64,000 nucleotides of DNA from Stutzerimonas zhaodongensis (GCF_003696365.1 NZ_RFFM01000001.1:1007852-1071851); one strand, 5' to 3'. Shown: positions 13,256 to 26,828, counted from the stretch's first letter. Notes: generated by a model from the sequence alone, not told the origin. Made by a program: numbers and translations.

Positions 13256-13474
13256 ATGTCGAAAGAAGACAGCTTCGAAATGGAAGGCACTGTCGTCGAC
13301 ACCCTGCCCAACACCATGTTTCGCGTGGAGTTGGAAAATGGGCACGTCGTTACTGCGCACATCTCCGGAAAGATGCGCAAGAATTACATCCGGATTCTTA
13401 CTGGTGACAAAGTGCGTGTGGAGCTGACTCCGTACGACTTGAGCAAAGGTCGCATCACCTACCGCGCCCGCTGA
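13256..13474 (+). CDS. infA: Translation initiation factor IF-1
   Basis: 72 residues, exactly the family length, with the S1-like OB fold sequence [23 protein letters not shown] and [19 protein letters not shown]-1 binds the ribosomal A site during initiation. Followed 18 bases later by a strong terminator. Confidence 0.98.
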
Positions 13475-13492
13475 TAGCACGCGATGACAAAC

Positions 13493-13515
13493 GCCCGGCG
13501 ATGACCGGGCTTTTT
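13493..13515 (+). terminator. infA terminator
   Basis: GCCCGG at 13493-13498 pairs with CCGGGC at 13505-13510 around CGATGA, followed by TTTTTG. Confidence 0.85.
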
Positions 13516-13590
13516 GTTTGTGGTGGAAAAAAGAGAAGGCTGAGCTTGTGGGTCACGGTCCTCCGCCACGGGGTCATCAGGGGATGCAAT

Positions 13591-13617
13591 AAAAAACGCC
13601 CGGGATACGGGCGTTTT
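13591..13617 (-). terminator. clpA terminator
   Basis: AAAACGCCCG at 13593-13602 pairs with CGGGCGTTTT at 13608-13617. The run of As on the plus strand (13591-13596) is the U tract for minus-strand transcription, 21 bases beyond the clpA stop. It may also catch plus-strand transcripts. Confidence 0.85.
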
Positions 13618-13637
13618 CTGTTCACTGACGCTTTACG

Positions 13638-15908
13638 TCAAGCCAGTTCGACTGATGTCTCGAACTCGAAGAACGGTTCTCCATCGCGAATATCGATATG
13701 AACCACGCCACCATGCTCGGCTAGTTCTCCGAAAAGTATTTCCTCGGCTAAAGGCCGCTTGATCTTGTCCTGAATCAGCCGAGCCATCGGTCTCGCGCCC
13801 ATCTGAGCGTCATAGCCGCGCTCAGCAAGCCAGCCGCGCGCCTCGTCAGATACCTCAAGCGTGACGTGCTTATCCTCAAGCTGAGCCTGAAGCTCAATAA
13901 GGAACTTGTCGACGATGCTCTTGATAACTTCATGACTCAGGCGACCAAACTGGATGATGGTATCCAGGCGGTTGCGGAATTCCGGCGTGAAGCTCTTCTT
14001 GATCACTTCCATGGCGTCGGATGCATGATCCTGATGGGTGAAGCCAATGGAGGCTCTGGCAGCAGTTTCGGCACCTGCGTTAGTGGTCATGATCACGATG
14101 ACATTTCTGAAATCAGCTTTGCGGCCGTTATTGTCGGTCAACGTGCCGTGGTCCATTACCTGGAGCAGCAGATTGAAGACTTCGGGATGGGCCTTTTCGA
14201 TCTCATCGAGCAGCAGCACACAATGTGGCTGCTTGGTAATAGCTTCCGTCAGTAGGCCGCCTTGATCGAAGCCAACGTAACCAGGCGGTGCACCGATGAG
14301 CCGAGACACGGTATGACGCTCCATGTACTCGGACATATCGAAGCGTACCAGCTCTATTCCTAGAGCCCGTGCCAGCTGGCGCGCGGCTTCCGTTTTACCG
14401 ACACCGGTCGGTCCCGCGAACAGGAACGAACCTACTGGCTTGTCGGGTGCTTTAAGCCCTGCCCGCGACAGCTTGATCGCAGTAGCCAGGGAATCGATTG
14501 CGTCATCTTGGCCGAATACCGTGAGCTTCAGGTCCCGCTCCAGATTACGCAGCAGCTCCTTGTCTGAAGTGCTGACGTGCTTTGGCGGAATCCGCGCGAT
14601 CTTCGCCACGATGTCCTCAACCTGCTCAACCTCGATACGAGCGACGCGCTTGTCTTCGGGCTGCAGGCGCTGGTAAGCGCCAGCTTCATCGATTACGTCG
14701 ATCGCCTTGTCAGGCATGTGACGGTCATTGATGTAGCGCGATGCTAGCTCTGCCGCTGCGCGAAGAGACTCGTCGCTGTACTCGATGTTGTGGTGCTGTT
14801 CGAATCGACCTTTCAAGCCTCGCAAGATGCCGATGGTGTCTTCGACGGACGGCTCCGATACGTCGACTTTCTGAAAGCGTCGCGCCAGTGCACGGTCCTT
14901 TTCGAAGATGCCACGAAATTCCTGAAAGGTTGTAGAACCTATGCACCGGATCTCACCGGACGAAAGAAGCGGCTTGAGCAGATTGGAAGCATCCATAACC
15001 CCACCAGACGCAGCACCCGCCCCGATAATGGTATGAATTTCATCGATGAAGAGAACCGCCTGGGGCCGCTTACGCAGCTCATTCAAGAGCGCCTTGAATC
15101 GCTTCTCGAAATCACCACGATACTTCGTACCAGCCAGCAAAGCGCCAAGATCCAGCGAGTAGACCACGCTATTGGCCAGCAGCTCGGGCACTTGGTTATC
15201 TACGATCCGCTTGGCAAGGCCTTCAGCAATTGCAGTCTTGCCAACCCCTGCCTCCCCAACGAGCAACGGGTTGTTCTTGCGCCGACGGGCAAGAATCTGC
15301 GCCACCCGCTCGACCTCATGCTCGCGACCAACCAATGGATCGATCCGACCCTGACGTGCTAGCTCGTTAAGATTGCTGGCGTATGCATCAAGCGGATTAC
15401 CAGCAGCAGAGGACTCACCGCCCTCCTCATCCTGCATCTCAGAATCGCTTTCGGCATTGCCGCCATTACCCGGGACTTTCGAGATGCCATGCGCAATGTA
15501 ATTGACGACGTCAATCCGAGCGACGTTCTGCTGCTTGAGCAGGAATACCGCCTGACTTTCCTGCTCACTGAAGATCGCGACCAGAACATTTGCACCGGTA
15601 ACTTCGCGCTTGCCGGAACTCTGCACATGAAAGACGGCACGTTGAAGCACACGCTGGAAGCCGAGAGTTGGCTGAGTCTCTCGCTCTTCATCGTGTTGGG
15701 GGATTAGAGGCGTAGTGGAGTCAATGAACTCTTGGAGATCATGACGCAATTTGTCGAGGCTGGCACCGCAGGCACGCAAAACCGTTGCGGCTGCTTCATT
15801 GTCCAGCAAGGCTAACAGAAGATGCTCGACCGTCATAAATTCATGACGCTTGGTTCGAGCTTCCTTGAAAGCCAAATTCAGAGTGACTTCGAGCTCACGG
15901 TTCAACAT
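13638..15908 (-). CDS. clpA: ATP-dependent Clp protease ATP-binding subunit ClpA
   Basis: 756 residues from ATG 15908 ([17 protein letters not shown]). The N domain (1-145) binds ClpS. Two AAA+ modules follow: Walker [16 protein letters not shown] near residue 215 and [15 protein letters not shown] near 495. An IGF loop (ASIGFTHQ) for docking to ClpP lies near residue 615. An acidic linker ([13 protein letters not shown]) joins the N domain to D1. ClpP is not in the window. The gene follows clpS with a 29-base gap on the same strand. Confidence 0.98.
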   Translation of the reverse strand: MLNRELEVTLNLAFKEARTKRHEFMTVEHLLLALLDNEAAATVLRACGASLDKLRHDLQEFIDSTTPLIPQHDEERETQPTLGFQRVLQRAVFHVQSSGKREVTGANVLVAIFSEQESQAVFLLKQQNVARIDVVNYIAHGISKVPGNGGNAESDSEMQDEEGGESSAAGNPLDAYASNLNELARQGRIDPLVGREHEVERVAQILARRRKNNPLLVGEAGVGKTAIAEGLAKRIVDNQVPELLANSVVYSLDLGALLAGTKYRGDFEKRFKALLNELRKRPQAVLFIDEIHTIIGAGAASGGVMDASNLLKPLLSSGEIRCIGSTTFQEFRGIFEKDRALARRFQKVDVSEPSVEDTIGILRGLKGRFEQHHNIEYSDESLRAAAELASRYINDRHMPDKAIDVIDEAGAYQRLQPEDKRVARIEVEQVEDIVAKIARIPPKHVSTSDKELLRNLERDLKLTVFGQDDAIDSLATAIKLSRAGLKAPDKPVGSFLFAGPTGVGKTEAARQLARALGIELVRFDMSEYMERHTVSRLIGAPPGYVGFDQGGLLTEAITKQPHCVLLLDEIEKAHPEVFNLLLQVMDHGTLTDNNGRKADFRNVIVIMTTNAGAETAARASIGFTHQDHASDAMEVIKKSFTPEFRNRLDTIIQFGRLSHEVIKSIVDKFLIELQAQLEDKHVTLEVSDEARGWLAERGYDAQMGARPMARLIQDKIKRPLAEEILFGELAEHGGVVHIDIRDGEPFFEFETSVELA

Positions 15909-15937
15909 AGCTTTCACCTCTTACCCAGCAGTCGGGG

Positions 15938-16300
15938 TTAACCGTCCTTCTCGATCTCACAAAGCAACGGATGCTGGCATTCCCTTGCATATTGATTGAC
16001 CTGCATCGCTTTGGTTTCAGCGACGTCCCGCGTGTAGACGCCACAGACGGCCCGCCCTTCGGTATGAACCGCCAGCATTATCTTGGTGGCGAGCTCCCGA
16101 TTGTGATTGAAAATTCCTTCGAGCACCTCCACGACGAAATCCATCGGCGTGTAGTCATCATTAAACATGACAACTTTGAACATCGGTGGTGCCTTCAGTT
16201 GCGGCTTGGCTTCTTCGACAGCCAGGCCGGAAGAGTCATCGTCCAACGGCTTCGGACGATCCTGATTAAATGTTAGTCGAATCTCTGACAGTGCACGCAT
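15938..16300 (-). CDS. clpS: ClpS adaptor for N-degron substrates
   Basis: 120 residues. The core [23 protein letters not shown] and the C-terminal [19 protein letters not shown] are the ClpS signatures; Asn and Asp of FNDD and the pocket methionine contact the N-degron. It delivers proteins with N-terminal Leu, Phe, Tyr or Trp to ClpAP. First gene of clpS-clpA, divergent from cspD across 214 bases, as in most proteobacteria. Confidence 0.97.
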   Translation of the reverse strand: MRALSEIRLTFNQDRPKPLDDDSSGLAVEEAKPQLKAPPMFKVVMFNDDYTPMDFVVEVLEGIFNHNRELATKIMLAVHTEGRAVCGVYTRDVAETKAMQVNQYARECQHPLLCEIEKDG

Positions 16301-16375
16301 GCGTTTAACAGTTCTAGATCGGGGCGCCGAGGCCTGGTAAATGGAAGGGGCTTAACAGCCACCTGACGAGTCGCC

Positions 16376-16403
16376 TTGACTATCGGCAAAACGATGATAC
16401 AAA
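16376..16403 (+). promoter_or_regulatory. Putative sigma-70 promoter of cspD
   Basis: TTGACT at 16376-16381, 16-base spacer, then TACAAA at 16398-16403 preceded by TG one base away (extended -10). It would leave a leader of about 105 bases, the sort of long leader known for cold-shock family genes. Confidence 0.5.
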
Positions 16404-16514
16404 CAGTATGTGCCACAACGGCAACGGGCTGCGCGTGTGAGCCATGTGCTGCATCAGCGCGGAATGAAATGGATGTTACTCCAGTGATGGACTCCTTTGC
16501 AGAGGGATAACAGC

Positions 16515-16772
16515 ATGCTAAGCGGTAAGGTCAAGTGGTTCAACAACGCCAAGGGCTATGGATTCATCGTAGCAGACGGCGGCGATGAGGACCTGTTCGC
16601 CCACTACTCTGCCATTCAAATGGAAGGGTACAGAACTCTGAAAGCTGGGCAAGCGGTCATGTTCGACATCCTGCAAGGTCCGAAAGGCTTGCACGCAACC
16701 AACATCCGGTCACTGCAGACCGCAGCCGAGACGTCTGCGCCTGTGTCCCAGGGCTCGACCGTAGACGCCTGA
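16515..16772 (+). CDS. cspD: Cold-shock-like protein CspD
   Basis: 85 residues from ATG 16515; an earlier start six codons upstream is less likely, because family members begin MLSGKVKWFNNAKGYGFI. RNP-1 (KGYGFI) and RNP-2 (DLFAHY) RNA/ssDNA-binding motifs are present. The C-terminal tail is short and rich in A, S and T. In E. coli the clpS-divergent family member is a stationary-phase inhibitor of replication; the same role here is inferred from position. Confidence 0.93.
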   Translation: MLSGKVKWFNNAKGYGFIVADGGDEDLFAHYSAIQMEGYRTLKAGQAVMFDILQGPKGLHATNIRSLQTAAETSAPVSQGSTVDA

Positions 16773-16782
16773 CTCAGGCAAC

Positions 16783-16812
16783 AAAAAGGCCGATCAAATG
16801 ATCGGCCTTTTT
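16783..16812. terminator. Bidirectional terminator between cspD and icd
   Basis: AAAAAGGCCGATC at 16783-16795 pairs with GATCGGCCTTTTT at 16800-16812 around AAAT. A T run is present on both strands and the flanking genes converge. Confidence 0.92.
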
Positions 16813-16827
16813 GTGCTTCCGAGATTT

Positions 16828-18084
16828 TTACATGTGGGAAATCATGGCGTCGCCAAACTCAGAACAGGACATCAGCTTCGCACCGTCCATCAGACGCTCG
16901 AAATCATAGGTCACTGTCTTGGCTGCAATGGCAGCTTCTGTCGACTTGATGATCAGGTCTGCGGCTTCGACCCATCCCATATGTCGCAACATCATTTCAG
17001 CTGAAAGAATCAGCGACCCTGGATTTACCTTGTCCTGACCCGCGTACTTGGGCGCCGTACCATGGGTTGCCTCGAACATGGCAACCGTATCGGAAAGATT
17101 GGCACCAGGAGCGATACCGATGCCACCTACCTCAGCCGCCAGAGCATCAGAGAGGTAGTCACCATTCAGATTCAATGTGGCGATGACGTCGTACTCGGCT
17201 GGACGCAGCAGAATCTGCTGCAACATTGCGTCAGCGATGGCGTCCTTGACGACAATGTTCTTGCCGGTAGTAGGATTCTTGAACTGCATCCAAGGGCCAC
17301 CATCCAGTAGCTCTGCACCAAACTCGTCACGGGCTACTTCATAGCCCCACTCCTTGAAGGCGCCTTCAGTGAACTTCATGATGTTGCCCTTGTGGACAAT
17401 GGTCACAGAGCTGCGATCGTTGTCGACAGCGTATTGCAGCGCCTTGCGCACCAGGCGCTTGGTCCCTTCCAGCGAAACCGGCTTGATGCCTATACCGCAA
17501 TTTTCGGTAAAGCGGATCTTCTTGACGCCCATCTCTTCAGTAAGGAATTTGATGACCTTCTCGCATTCTGGCGAACCGGCCTTCCATTCCACGCCCGCAT
17601 AAATGTCTTCCGAGTTTTCACGAAAGATCACCATGTCGACATCTGCAGGCTTCTTCACTGGGCTAGGCACACCGGTGAACCAGCGTACCGGGCGCTGACA
17701 GACATACAGATCAAGCTCCTGACGCAGCGCAACGTTCAACGAACGAATGCCACCGCCGACGGGCGTTGTCAGCGGGCCTTTGATCGACACCACAAAGTCA
17801 CGAACGACTTCCAGCGTCTCCTTGGGAAGCCAAGTGTCCTGGTCGTAAACCTGAGTCGCCTTCTCGCCGGCGTAGATCTCCATCCAAGCGATCTTGCGCT
17901 CGCCGCCGTAGGCCTTTTCAACGGCTGCGTCGACCACCTTGATCATTACCGGGCTGATATCCACGCCAATTCCATCACCCTCGATATAAGGAATGATCGG
18001 ATTATTGGGAACATTCAAGGTGTTATCGGTATTGACGGTGATTTTGTCACCGTTGGCAGGCACCTGGATCTTTTGGTATCCCAT
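16828..18084 (-). CDS. icd: Isocitrate dehydrogenase, NADP-dependent, dimeric
   Basis: 418 residues, the E. coli Icd type. It holds the substrate-binding [10 protein letters not shown] with the serine phosphorylated by AceK in enterics, and [26 protein letters not shown] near residue 305. It oxidises isocitrate to 2-oxoglutarate in the TCA cycle. No aceK gene lies in the window. Divergent from idh, which encodes the unrelated monomeric enzyme for the same reaction. Confidence 0.98.
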   Translation of the reverse strand: MGYQKIQVPANGDKITVNTDNTLNVPNNPIIPYIEGDGIGVDISPVMIKVVDAAVEKAYGGERKIAWMEIYAGEKATQVYDQDTWLPKETLEVVRDFVVSIKGPLTTPVGGGIRSLNVALRQELDLYVCQRPVRWFTGVPSPVKKPADVDMVIFRENSEDIYAGVEWKAGSPECEKVIKFLTEEMGVKKIRFTENCGIGIKPVSLEGTKRLVRKALQYAVDNDRSSVTIVHKGNIMKFTEGAFKEWGYEVARDEFGAELLDGGPWMQFKNPTTGKNIVVKDAIADAMLQQILLRPAEYDVIATLNLNGDYLSDALAAEVGGIGIAPGANLSDTVAMFEATHGTAPKYAGQDKVNPGSLILSAEMMLRHMGWVEAADLIIKSTEAAIAAKTVTYDFERLMDGAKLMSCSEFGDAMISHM

Positions 18085-18450
18085 GCTGGACTCCGTTTTT
18101 GTGGTTAAACATTAAACAGCGGTCATCTTGGAAGAGTAACCCAGTTGAATCGGCCTGAACCATATGTTCATTCGTCGTATGGTCAGGGCATTCTTTGACA
18201 ACGTGGGCCGGTGATATACTGCTTAGGTGACTAACGAGTCATGAGAGGCCGAAAGATCTTTCGAGATCCTTGCCTCTGATACCGCCGGACTGCCAACCCC
18301 ATCCGGTCGGATCAAACACTCAACACTCCAGTGGTGCTGCATCCAACATCATCGCGGCAAATCCAGATACTGGCTTGCAATGGCAGCCAGAGCGTCTACC
18401 TACGCAATTCTGGATAGTGCGCGCGCTCAGCAAGAGAGAGTTAACTCTAC
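18085..18450. other. Divergent icd-idh control region (366 bases)
   Basis: No gene. It holds the idh promoter described separately. The idh leader has a nested structure at 18244-18277: AGAGGC pairs with GCCTCT, enclosing the palindrome CGAAAGATCTTTCG. The palindrome AGAGTTAACTCT at 18437-18448 overlaps the idh ribosome site. On the minus strand a weak TTGTCA box for icd overlaps the idh -35, so the two promoters may compete. Confidence 0.5.
18195..18220 (+). promoter_or_regulatory. Putative idh promoter (extended -10)
   Basis: TTGACA at 18195-18200 and TGATATACT at 18212-18220, an extended -10 with TATACT. The spacer is only 14 bases, so the extended -10 probably carries most of the recognition. 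Leader about 224 bases. Confidence 0.5.
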
Positions 18451-20673
18451 ATGTCCACCCGCTCGAAGATTATCTATACCTTCACCGACGAAGCCCCGGC
18501 GCTGGCTACCTACTCGCTTCTTCCCATTGTAGAAGCCTTTGCTGCTGCCGCTGATATAGCGGTCGAAACACGAGACATCTCTCTGGCTGGGCGCATTCTC
18601 GCGAGCTTTGCCGATGAGCTGGGCGATAAGAAAGTGGACGACGATCTGGCCAAGCTCGCCGAGCTGACAATCCAGCCGGATGCCAACATCATCAAGCTTC
18701 CCAACATCAGCGCCTCCGTACCCCAGCTCAAAGCAGCCATTGCAGAATTGCAAGCGCTGGGCTACAGCATTCCAAACTTCCCCGAAGATCCGCAGACCGA
18801 CGCAGACAAAGAAATCCGTGCACGTTATGGAAAAGTGCTCGGCAGCGCCGTTAACCCGGTTCTGCGCGAAGGCAACTCCGACCGCCGCGCGCCTGCAGCA
18901 GTGAAAGCCTTTGCTCGCAAGCACCCACATTCCATGGGCAAGTGGAGCAAAGCGTCGCAGTCACATGCCGATTACATGCGCGGCGGCGACTTCTTCTCTA
19001 GCGAACAGTCGGTCACTATGGATAAAGCCGGTGACGTACGCATCGAGTTCGTCAGCAAGGACGGCAAGGTCGAGGTCAAGAAGCAACTCGCCCTGCAGGA
19101 AGGTGAAGTTCTTGACGGAATGTTCATGAGCTGCAACAAGCTGCGTGCCTTCTTCGAAGACACCCTGCAGGACTGCAAGGAAACCGGCGTCATGTGGTCG
19201 CTTCACGTGAAGGCCACCATGATGAAGATCTCTCACCCGATCGTGTTCGGCCATGCCGTCAGCGTCTATTACAAGGACGTGTTCGACAAATATGGCGAGC
19301 TGTTCAAAGAACTGGGCGTCAATCCAAACAACGGCATCAGCAGCGTTTACGACAAGATCAAGTCGCTGCCCGATTCCCAGCAAGAAGAGATCCTTCACGA
19401 CATCCACGCCTGCTACGCCGAGCGCCCGGAAATGGCGATGGTCGACTCCGTCAAAGGCATCACGAACCTGCACATTCCGAGCGATGTGATCGTCGATGCA
19501 TCCATGCCTGCAATGATCCGCAACTCCGGCCAGATGTGGGGCAAGGACGGCAAGCAGAAGGACACCAAAGCGGTGATGCCAGAGAGCACCTATGCTCGCA
19601 TCTACCAAGAAATGATCAACTTCTGCAAAACCAATGGCGCTTTCGATCCTACCACCATGGGCAGCGTACCGAACGTTGGCCTGATGGCGCAGAAAGCCGA
19701 AGAGTATGGCTCGCACGACAAGACTTTCGAAATGCAGGCAGACGGCACCATGCGCGTCGTGTTGGCCGATGGCACCGTGCTGATGCAACACGAAGTCGAG
19801 AAAGGCGACATCTGGCGTGCATGTCAAACCAAGGACGCGCCGATCCGCGATTGGGTCAAGCTGGCAGTGACCCGCGCGCGCCAATCCGACACTCCTGCGA
19901 TTTTCTGGCTCGATCCGGAGCGCGCACATGATCGCGAGCTTCAGAAGAAGGTCGAAACCTATCTGCAGGAGCATGATCTGACCGGCCTGGACATTCGCAT
20001 GATGGGCTATAACGAAGCGATCCGCGTCAGCATGGAGCGCCTGATCCGCGGCCAGGACACCATCTCGGTGACCGGCAATGTATTGCGCGACTACCTAACC
20101 GACCTGTTCCCGATAATGGAGCTGGGCACTTCAGCCAAGATGCTTTCCATCGTTCCTCTGATGGCGGGCGGCGGCATGTACGAGACGGGTGCCGGCGGCT
20201 CTGCACCCAAGCACGTTCAGCAGCTGATCGAAGAAAACCACCTACGCTGGGATTCACTTGGTGAGTTTTTGGCACTGGCCGTATCGCTGGAAGAGACCGG
20301 GATCAAGACTGACAACCTCAAAGCCAAGCTGCTAGGCAAAGCCTTGGATGCGGCGACCGGCAAGCTGCTCGACAACAACAAGTCTCCTTCGCGCCGTACC
20401 GGCGAACTGGACAACCGGGGTAGCCACTTCTATCTGGCACTGTATTGGGCTCAGGAGCTGGCGGCTCAAACCGAAGATCTTGAGTTGCAGGCTCAATTCG
20501 CTCCCTTGGCTAAACAGCTGAGCGATAACGAAGAGGCGATTGTTTCTGAGCTTGCAGCTGTCCAGGGCAAGCCGGTCGAGATCGGAGGGTATTACCGCTC
20601 CAACCCGGAGTTGACCAGCAAGGTCATGCGTCCTAGCGCAACCTTCAACGCAGCACTCGCCGCGCTGGCCTGA
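18451..20673 (+). CDS. idh: Isocitrate dehydrogenase, NADP-dependent, monomeric
   Basis: 740 residues, matching the monomeric IDH family of Azotobacter, Corynebacterium and pseudomonads. Conserved stretches include [31 protein letters not shown] and [28 protein letters not shown]. It catalyses the same reaction as Icd but is unrelated in sequence. ATG 18451 follows GAGAG. A strong terminator follows. Having both forms side by side is known in P. aeruginosa; the division of labour is usually ascribed to growth phase and carbon source. Confidence 0.98.
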   Translation: MSTRSKIIYTFTDEAPALATYSLLPIVEAFAAAADIAVETRDISLAGRILASFADELGDKKVDDDLAKLAELTIQPDANIIKLPNISASVPQLKAAIAELQALGYSIPNFPEDPQTDADKEIRARYGKVLGSAVNPVLREGNSDRRAPAAVKAFARKHPHSMGKWSKASQSHADYMRGGDFFSSEQSVTMDKAGDVRIEFVSKDGKVEVKKQLALQEGEVLDGMFMSCNKLRAFFEDTLQDCKETGVMWSLHVKATMMKISHPIVFGHAVSVYYKDVFDKYGELFKELGVNPNNGISSVYDKIKSLPDSQQEEILHDIHACYAERPEMAMVDSVKGITNLHIPSDVIVDASMPAMIRNSGQMWGKDGKQKDTKAVMPESTYARIYQEMINFCKTNGAFDPTTMGSVPNVGLMAQKAEEYGSHDKTFEMQADGTMRVVLADGTVLMQHEVEKGDIWRACQTKDAPIRDWVKLAVTRARQSDTPAIFWLDPERAHDRELQKKVETYLQEHDLTGLDIRMMGYNEAIRVSMERLIRGQDTISVTGNVLRDYLTDLFPIMELGTSAKMLSIVPLMAGGGMYETGAGGSAPKHVQQLIEENHLRWDSLGEFLALAVSLEETGIKTDNLKAKLLGKALDAATGKLLDNNKSPSRRTGELDNRGSHFYLALYWAQELAAQTEDLELQAQFAPLAKQLSDNEEAIVSELAAVQGKPVEIGGYYRSNPELTSKVMRPSATFNAALAALA

Positions 20674-20705
20674 CTCATCAGGCGCTGACTGGCGCCGCTG
20701 TACCG

Positions 20706-20733
20706 AAAACCCCGGCCTTATTGCCGGGGTTTT
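20706..20733 (+). terminator. idh terminator
   Basis: AAAACCCCGGC at 20706-20716 pairs with GCCGGGGTTTT at 20723-20733, then CTTTTTC. Confidence 0.9.
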
Positions 20734-20793
20734 CTTTTTCCAACTCGTTACCCAGCATTACCATCACCATTTTCTTGAACAGAAGAACCGAAC

Positions 20794-21234
20794 ATGACCT
20801 GGCACCCGCACATTACCGTCGCCACAATCGTCGAAGTCGATGGTCGCTTTCTCATGGTGGAGGAGTCCATAGGCGGTCGCCTCGTTTTGAATCAGCCTGC
20901 CGGCCATCTCGAGCCTAATGAAACGCTCCGCCAGGCAGCGATACGTGAAACGCTCGAGGAAACGGGATGGGACATCACCCTTACAGGAGTAATCGGGGTT
21001 TACCTATACACAGCGCCCAGTAACGGTGTGACTTATCAACGTATTTGCTTCGCCGCCACTCCGGTCCGTCATCATCCGCAACGAGCGCTCGACACTGGCA
21101 TCGTAGGGGCGCCTTGGGTCACCCGCGAGGAGCTGGTAGCGCAGCCTGAGCGTTGGCGCAGTGAGCTGATTCTGCGCTGCATTGACGATTACCTGGCCGG
21201 GCCGAGCTACGATCTCGACGTTATACGCGATTGA
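20794..21234 (+). CDS. nudJ: NUDIX hydrolase (NudJ-like)
   Basis: 146 residues with a complete Nudix box, G-x5-E-x7-RETLEETGW, near residues 37-59, binding the catalytic divalent metals. It resembles E. coli NudJ/YmfB, which hydrolyses thiamine pyrophosphate precursors and nucleoside di- and triphosphates. It stands just upstream of mnmA, as nudJ does in E. coli (ymfB-mnmA-hflD-purB), which supports the name. The substrate is not fixed by sequence. Confidence 0.85.
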   Translation: MTWHPHITVATIVEVDGRFLMVEESIGGRLVLNQPAGHLEPNETLRQAAIRETLEETGWDITLTGVIGVYLYTAPSNGVTYQRICFAATPVRHHPQRALDTGIVGAPWVTREELVAQPERWRSELILRCIDDYLAGPSYDLDVIRD

Positions 21235-21261
21235 CCCCTTTAACCCTTGGCTTGGTCAGCC

Positions 21262-21270
21262 TGCTAGAAT
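21262..21270 (+). promoter_or_regulatory. Putative extended -10 promoter of mnmA
   Basis: TGCTAGAAT, an extended -10 box, ends 30 bases before the mnmA ATG. No convincing -35 is visible. Confidence 0.4.
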
Positions 21271-21294
21271 CCCATGCTTTGCATTCAGTCCTGA

Positions 21295-23051
<1,757 letters not shown>

Positions 23052-23076
23052 GCGCGACGCGCGGCTCGACCACTGA

Positions 23077-24531
<1,455 letters not shown>

Positions 24532-24549
24532 TCGTCCCTTTCTATTTGC

Positions 24550-24574
24550 ACGCCCGGCTGTGCCGGGCGTTTTT
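24550..24574 (+). terminator. purB terminator
   Basis: ACGCCCGGC at 24550-24558 pairs with GCCGGGCGT at 24562-24570 around TGT, then TTTTATTT. Confidence 0.9.
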
Positions 24575-24607
24575 ATTTCAGCTCTGTAGCAGAGCAAGGT
24601 AGCTGGC

Positions 24608-25774
24608 ATGACTTCCGATATCCCTTTGCAGATCCTTGGCGGCATCAGCGCACGCGAATTCCTGCGTGACTACTGGCAGAAGAAGCCATTACTGATCCGG
24701 CAGGCGCTCCCTTCGTTCGAAAGCCCCATTTCGCCGGACGAACTGGCGGGCCTTTCATTGGAAGACGAAGTCGAGTCTCGTCTGGTGATCGAACACGGCG
24801 AAACTCCATGGGAATTGCGCCGCGGTCCCTTCGGCGATGACACTTATCAGAATCTGCCAGAGCGGGATTGGACCCTGCTGGTCCAGGCAGTCGACCAACT
24901 GGTTCCAGAGGTCGCAGAACTCATCGAGCATTTCCGCTTCCTGCCCAATTGGCGAATAGATGATGTGATGGTCAGCTTCGCCGCACCTGGTGGCGGCGTC
25001 GGGCCACATTTCGATAACTACGATGTTTTCCTGCTCCAGGCCCACGGCCAGCGTAGATGGCGCATCGGGCAAGTATGCGATGGCGATAGCCCGATCCTGC
25101 CGCACCCCGATCTCCGCATCCTTTCGGAATTTCATGGGACCGATGAATGGGTGCTCGAGCCGGGCGATATGCTTTACCTACCGCCAAAGCTGGCACATTT
25201 CGGCACCGCGGAAGACGCGTGCATGACCTACTCGCTAGGCTTCCGGGCGCCCAGCGCAGCAGAGGTACTGACTCATTTCACCGACTTCCTCGCGCAATTT
25301 CTTCCTGACGAAGAGCGTTACAGCGATGCAGATCTGACGCCCGCAGAAGACCCTTATCAAATCCAGAGCGACGCATTGGATCGCTTGCGCGCTATGCTCA
25401 CCGAGCACATGGGTGACGAGCGACTGCTGCTCACCTGGTTCGGGCAGTTCATGACGGAACCACGCTATCCAGAGCGAGTTCAGGGGTCTGAGCTTGACGA
25501 GATTCAATTGTTCGGTGCATTGGATGACGGTGCCATTCTCGTAAGGAACCTGAGTGCCCGCCTTGCCTGGAGCGAGGTTGACATCGGCCTGCTGCTATTC
25601 GCGAGCGGGCAGAGCCGACTTCTTCCGGCGCATCTGAAAGACCTGTTGAAACTGATCTGCTCGGCCGATGCGCTACATGCTGCAAATCTCGCACCCTGGC
25701 TCAACGACGAGGATGGGCGTAGTCTGGTGCTGGAACTGGTCAAACAGGGAAGTCTGGAGTTTGCTGATGAGTGA
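24608..25774 (+). CDS. roxA: Ribosomal protein uL16 arginine 3-hydroxylase (YcfD/RoxA, JmjC/cupin)
   Basis: 388 residues. The cupin core has the Fe(II) ligands H134 and D136 in PHFDNYD and H197 in KLAHFGT. The N-terminal YWQKKPLLIRQA and the C-terminal winged helix are those of YcfD. It uses 2-oxoglutarate and oxygen to hydroxylate a conserved arginine in ribosomal protein L16. Its stop overlaps the next gene by eight bases, making it the first gene of a four-gene operon. Confidence 0.93.
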   Translation: MTSDIPLQILGGISAREFLRDYWQKKPLLIRQALPSFESPISPDELAGLSLEDEVESRLVIEHGETPWELRRGPFGDDTYQNLPERDWTLLVQAVDQLVPEVAELIEHFRFLPNWRIDDVMVSFAAPGGGVGPHFDNYDVFLLQAHGQRRWRIGQVCDGDSPILPHPDLRILSEFHGTDEWVLEPGDMLYLPPKLAHFGTAEDACMTYSLGFRAPSAAEVLTHFTDFLAQFLPDEERYSDADLTPAEDPYQIQSDALDRLRAMLTEHMGDERLLLTWFGQFMTEPRYPERVQGSELDEIQLFGALDDGAILVRNLSARLAWSEVDIGLLLFASGQSRLLPAHLKDLLKLICSADALHAANLAPWLNDEDGRSLVLELVKQGSLEFADE

Positions 25775-26192
25775 TATAGAAGTTCGCATCGCCGACTGGC
25801 AAAAGGACAACGCTGATCTGCGCCGTATTCGGGAAACAGTTTTTGTCGCTGAACAGTCGGTTCCACCAGAACTGGAGTGGGATGCAGACGACACGGATGC
25901 GGTGCACTTCCTCGCACTTGAAAGCGGCTATCCCGTCGGCACTGCCAGGTTGCTCAGTGACGGACATATCGGGCGGGTGTCAGTGCTTCGCGACTGGCGC
26001 GGAATGAATGTCGGCGATGCGTTGATGAAAGCCGCCATCGAAGAAGCCGAGCGACGCGGACTCGACGAACAGCGACTGACCGCACAGGTGCATGCCACCC
26101 CCTTCTATGAGCGGCTCGGGTTCGAGGTTATCAGTGATGAATTCCTGGAAGCCGGCCTGCCCCATGTCGAGATGTTGAGAAAGCGTAACTGA
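25767..26192 (+). CDS. GNAT family N-acetyltransferase (ElaA/YjcF-like)
   Basis: 141 residues from ATG 25767 (MSDIEVRIADW), overlapping the roxA stop. The motif A region for acetyl-CoA is GRVSVLRDWRGMNVGDALMKAA, and VHATPFYERLGFEV is the usual C-terminal GNAT motif. The R-x3-VFVAEQ-x-VP start is typical of the YjcF/ElaA subgroup. The substrate is unknown. Only six bases separate it from the next gene. Confidence 0.85.
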   Translation: MSDIEVRIADWQKDNADLRRIRETVFVAEQSVPPELEWDADDTDAVHFLALESGYPVGTARLLSDGHIGRVSVLRDWRGMNVGDALMKAAIEEAERRGLDEQRLTAQVHATPFYERLGFEVISDEFLEAGLPHVEMLRKRN

Positions 26193-26198
26193 GGCATC

Positions 26199-26828
26199 AT
26201 GAGCATTGACGGCCCGGATCGATCAAAAACTGAGGCTGAGCTGGCCTTGATCGAGTTCAATTCACCGGGTCGATTCACCATCGCCAACCCGTCTGCGACC
26301 CTGGCCGAACCCGCTCAGCAGGATCAGGCGCCATTCAGTCTTGGCCTAACGGCGGAGCTCCAGTCATTTGGATCAGCCAACGAGGCACACAGACACTTGA
26401 TGGCGTTGATAGGCCAGGCCCGCCGCAGCTTGCGCCTGTATTCCCCTGATTTCGAACCCTGGCTGTACAACCACAGTAGCGTTCGGCAAGCCTGCACACG
26501 CTTCCTCTTGGATAACCCGCGAAATCGATTGCGAGCCTTGCTCGGGGATTCGTCGCGAGCGGTTAAGCAGGGGCATCAATTGCTTAGCTTGTCTCGAAGA
26601 TTGAGCAGCAACATGCACATCCGCAAAGTGCACCACGACTACCCGGCACAAACTGATGCGTTTCTCGTTGTGGATGATTGCGGCGTACTGATACGGCCCA
26701 AGCCGGACGAGTTTAAAGGCTACGTGCTGTATAACGATCCGGGCCGTGCTCGTCAGCTACAAAGACAATTCGACATGGCGTGGGAACATAGCCTGTCTGA
26801 CCCCGATCTGCGGAGCTTTTTGTTATGA
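26199..26828 (+). CDS. Conserved hypothetical protein, phospholipase-D-like fold
   Basis: 209 residues, cytoplasmic, no signal peptide. The middle part (HLMALIGQARRSLRLYSPDFEPWLYNH) looks like the first strand and helix of PLD-superfamily proteins, where R-x-x-L-x-L-Y-S-P-D is common, but no HKD catalytic motif is present. The C-terminal QTDAFLVVDDCGVLIRPKPDEFKGYV resembles the second half of such a fold. I infer a non-catalytic PLD-like domain; its role is unknown. It overlaps the following gene by four bases, so the two products are probably made together. Confidence 0.65.
   Translation: MSIDGPDRSKTEAELALIEFNSPGRFTIANPSATLAEPAQQDQAPFSLGLTAELQSFGSANEAHRHLMALIGQARRSLRLYSPDFEPWLYNHSSVRQACTRFLLDNPRNRLRALLGDSSRAVKQGHQLLSLSRRLSSNMHIRKVHHDYPAQTDAFLVVDDCGVLIRPKPDEFKGYVLYNDPGRARQLQRQFDMAWEHSLSDPDLRSFLL

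Noticed and set aside
13475..13637. Possible tRNA gene between infA and clpA, a spot where some genomes carry RNA genes.
   Set aside because: The spacer holds only two terminators; no TTCGA-type T loop or acceptor pairing is visible. No tRNA was found elsewhere in the window either.
18961..19974. 337-codon minus-strand frame inside idh.
   Set aside because: Shadow frame, His/Val/Leu-rich, no start signal, while idh is conserved along its whole length.
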